Of a stretch of 7,332 nucleotides of DNA, positions 5,573-7,332 are shown piece after piece. Each line of letters begins with the position of its first letter. The first letter of the stretch is position 1. The notes below the pieces were generated by a model that saw only the letters and a list, made by a program, of their open reading frames with translations, was not told where the DNA came from and did no database searches. A program made the position numbers and the translations under genes. This DNA is from Methylomonas sp. (GTDB lineage Bacteria > Pseudomonadota > Gammaproteobacteria > Methylococcales > Methylomonadaceae). The DNA is taken from the NCBI GenBank assembly GCA_026990815.1, contig JALXCS010000092.1, positions 1-7,332 of the forward strand, written 5' to 3'.

Positions 5573-7313
5573 TTTCCGCTACCCATGTTTTTATCACTGT
5601 TGCAACTAATTTGGGATCTTCATCAACCAGTTTCCTGACATATTCCAAGCGTTTCTCATAACTTTGAGGCGCTTCTAGTAGCAACAAATCCTCGGTTTCC
5701 ATACTTTGAATATCGTCTTCCTCTCCATCTTCGGCTGGTATTGCAATGGGTACGCCATTTTTATCGTACTGCACAGAATCATCTGCAAGCGCTTTTGATT
5801 CTTCAGGATCTTTACCAATCAAGGTACGCATGGCTGGTCTGAGTACTGCAAAAATCAGCAACAGCACAACCACGACAGCTGCCAGTTGTTTCATCAAATC
5901 AATAAACCAACCTTGTTCCCACAATGGAATTTCCGGCAGTGCTTCCATAGTCTCAGGCGTCATGAATGTTACATTGCTGACTGTTACCTGATCGCCGCGA
6001 CTTACATCATAGCCTATGGCCTGTTTCACCAGGTTGGAAAAACGATTTACATCCTCCTGAGAATACGGTCTGCTGATCACTTCTCCTTCTTCACCATATA
6101 TTCGTTGATTATCGATAACAACTGCTACCGACAAGCGCCGCAATTGTCCAGTAGCCATGCGGGTATGAGTGATGGTTTTATCCAACTCAAAATTGCGAAC
6201 TGCACTTTTGCTGGCTGATTGAGGAGTTTTGGCACTTGAGGAAGTTTCCTGTCCTACTGCTATTTCAGGTGCTACACCGGCTGGTGGTGGCTGATTACTT
6301 AATGCCCCGGGTACACCTTGAATTGCAGACAGAGAACTTTGTTGCTCCTGCACCTGCTCACTTCGCAGCGCCGGCAAATCAGGATTAAACATTTCCTGGG
6401 TTTTTTCAGTCACCGTAAAATCAACATCGGCAGATACCTGCACCCGCAAACCATCCATACCTACAACCGGTGACAGAATATTATTAATGCGACTCATCAA
6501 ATGATCTTCAATTTGCTTCTTGTACTCAAATTGCTTGGAAGTCAGATACATATCATCAGACGAATCCTTGGTATTTAATAACCGGCCTTTTTGGTCAACT
6601 ACGGTTACCTGTTCCGGTTCAAGCAATGGTACGCTGGATGCCACCAAATGAACGATGGATTCAATCTGGTTTTTTTCAAGGCTACGACCCTGATACAGCT
6701 TTACTATCACCGAAGCGCTGGGTTTTTTTCTTTTACGAATAAATACCGATTGCTTTGGCATGGCAAGTAGCACCCGGGCAGATTTAATATTTTGAATACT
6801 AGTGATGGTTCGTGCTATTTCCCCTTCCAACGCCCTTTGAAAACGAAGCGCTTCTGAACTTTTACTGGTACCAAAACCTGTTTCCTTATCCAGCAATTCA
6901 TAACCAAGGCTATTGCTTCTCGGCAACCCCAACGCCGCCAACTTCATCTTTAATTCCCGGACATCATCTGTTGGTACCATAATCGCCCCGGAACCGGTTT
7001 CAACCTTGTAGTCAACGCCTTGTTTGTCGAGAATTTCCAGAATCTCGGCAGCATCTTTTTCTGCAACATCAGTCATTAACAAACTATAAGAAGGTGTTTG
7101 CGACCACAACACCACAGCCACACCAATCGCCACACTAAATGCCAACGCCAGCATCAAACCAATCTGGCGTGCCAAAGATAATTTAGCTATGCCTTGCAAG
7201 GCCGGATGGGCATTATCCTCTTCGGTAACTTCCTGTTCCGGTAGTTGGGTAACTTCCTGTTCCGGTAGTTGGGTATCCGCCTGGACCAGGGTGTTTATTT
7301 CTTGTTCACTCAT
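5565..7313 (-). CDS. fliF: Flagellar MS-ring protein FliF
   Basis: FliF is the inner-membrane protein whose oligomer forms the MS ring, the base on which the rotor and export gate assemble. The 582-residue product has a cytoplasmic N-terminus, a first transmembrane helix (about 51-70), the YscJ/FliF ring-building domains (about 74-250), a periplasmic FliF C-terminal domain (about 260-450) interrupted by a low-complexity Gln/Pro/Ser/Ala stretch (about 320-370), and a second transmembrane helix (about 476-493). The cytoplasmic tail ends in YEKRLEYVRKLVDEDPKLVA (552-571) and the rest of the FliG-binding helices. Length is typical. The N-terminus contains a duplicated octapeptide, TQLPEQEV, at residues 14-21 and 22-29. 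No clear Shine-Dalgarno sequence is visible in the 19 bases before the ATG, so initiation may be coupled to an upstream gene, commonly fliE, outside the window. Confidence 0.98.
   Translation of the reverse strand: MSEQEINTLVQADTQLPEQEVTQLPEQEVTEEDNAHPALQGIAKLSLARQIGLMLALAFSVAIGVAVVLWSQTPSYSLLMTDVAEKDAAEILEILDKQGVDYKVETGSGAIMVPTDDVRELKMKLAALGLPRSNSLGYELLDKETGFGTSKSSEALRFQRALEGEIARTITSIQNIKSARVLLAMPKQSVFIRKRKKPSASVIVKLYQGRSLEKNQIESIVHLVASSVPLLEPEQVTVVDQKGRLLNTKDSSDDMYLTSKQFEYKKQIEDHLMSRINNILSPVVGMDGLRVQVSADVDFTVTEKTQEMFNPDLPALRSEQVQEQQSSLSAIQGVPGALSNQPPPAGVAPEIAVGQETSSSAKTPQSASKSAVRNFELDKTITHTRMATGQLRRLSVAVVIDNQRIYGEEGEVISRPYSQEDVNRFSNLVKQAIGYDVSRGDQVTVSNVTFMTPETMEALPEIPLWEQGWFIDLMKQLAAVVVVLLLIFAVLRPAMRTLIGKDPEESKALADDSVQYDKNGVPIAIPAEDGEEDDIQSMETEDLLLLEAPQSYEKRLEYVRKLVDEDPKLVATVIKTWVAENG
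7224..7275 (-). repeat. Perfect 24-bp tandem duplication in the 5' end of fliF
   Basis: Sequence with period 24 runs without mismatch for 52 bases (about 2.2 copies; the two full units are 7225-7248 and 7249-7272). The period is a multiple of three, so it adds eight residues (TQLPEQEV) in frame to the cytoplasmic N-terminus of FliF, ahead of the first membrane helix. The perfect nucleotide identity suggests a recent duplication by slippage. Confidence 0.9.
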
Positions 7314-7332
7314 TTAGGTGGATTATTTAGAA

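Overview
The window holds the 3' part of a flagellar basal-body operon on the minus strand and a short accessory stretch beyond it. The flagellar proteins are clearly proteobacterial: FliG keeps the E. coli-type torque-helix charges, and FliH has the usual glycine ladder. The base composition is moderate to AT-leaning. A gammaproteobacterium, perhaps aquatic, is my best guess, but no 16S or other strong taxonomic marker is present.

Reading the minus strand from the right edge, fliF (5565-7313), fliG (4559-5572), fliH (3835-4578) and fliI (2465-3838) form a head-to-tail block in which every junction overlaps by 8, 20 and 4 bases. Together they encode the MS ring (FliF), the C-ring rotor protein that contacts the stator (FliG), and the ATPase with its regulator that deliver export substrates to the flagellar type III secretion gate (FliI and FliH). 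The promoter and any fliE lie beyond the right edge. The usual next gene, fliJ, is not found after fliI.

Downstream of fliI are two small minus-strand reading frames (2164-2322 and 1958-2119). They may be two separate small genes. They may instead be one gene of about 117 codons split by a -1 frame change: the second frame stays open, and looks coding, well upstream of its only ATG. A plus-strand gene (691-1935) converges on them. It encodes a predicted exported TIM-barrel glycoside-hydrolase-like protein in which the usual catalytic nucleophile Glu appears to be Gln. An AT-rich divergent intergenic region (458-690) separates it from a minus-strand gene that runs off the left edge and encodes a secreted glycine-zipper protein with a coiled-coil tail.

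Most of the window is ordinary flagellar biology. The parts most worth a second look are the possibly split small gene, the missing fliJ, the altered active site of the hydrolase-like protein, and a fresh-looking 24-bp tandem duplication near the start of fliF. I see no strong evidence of a new multi-gene system.
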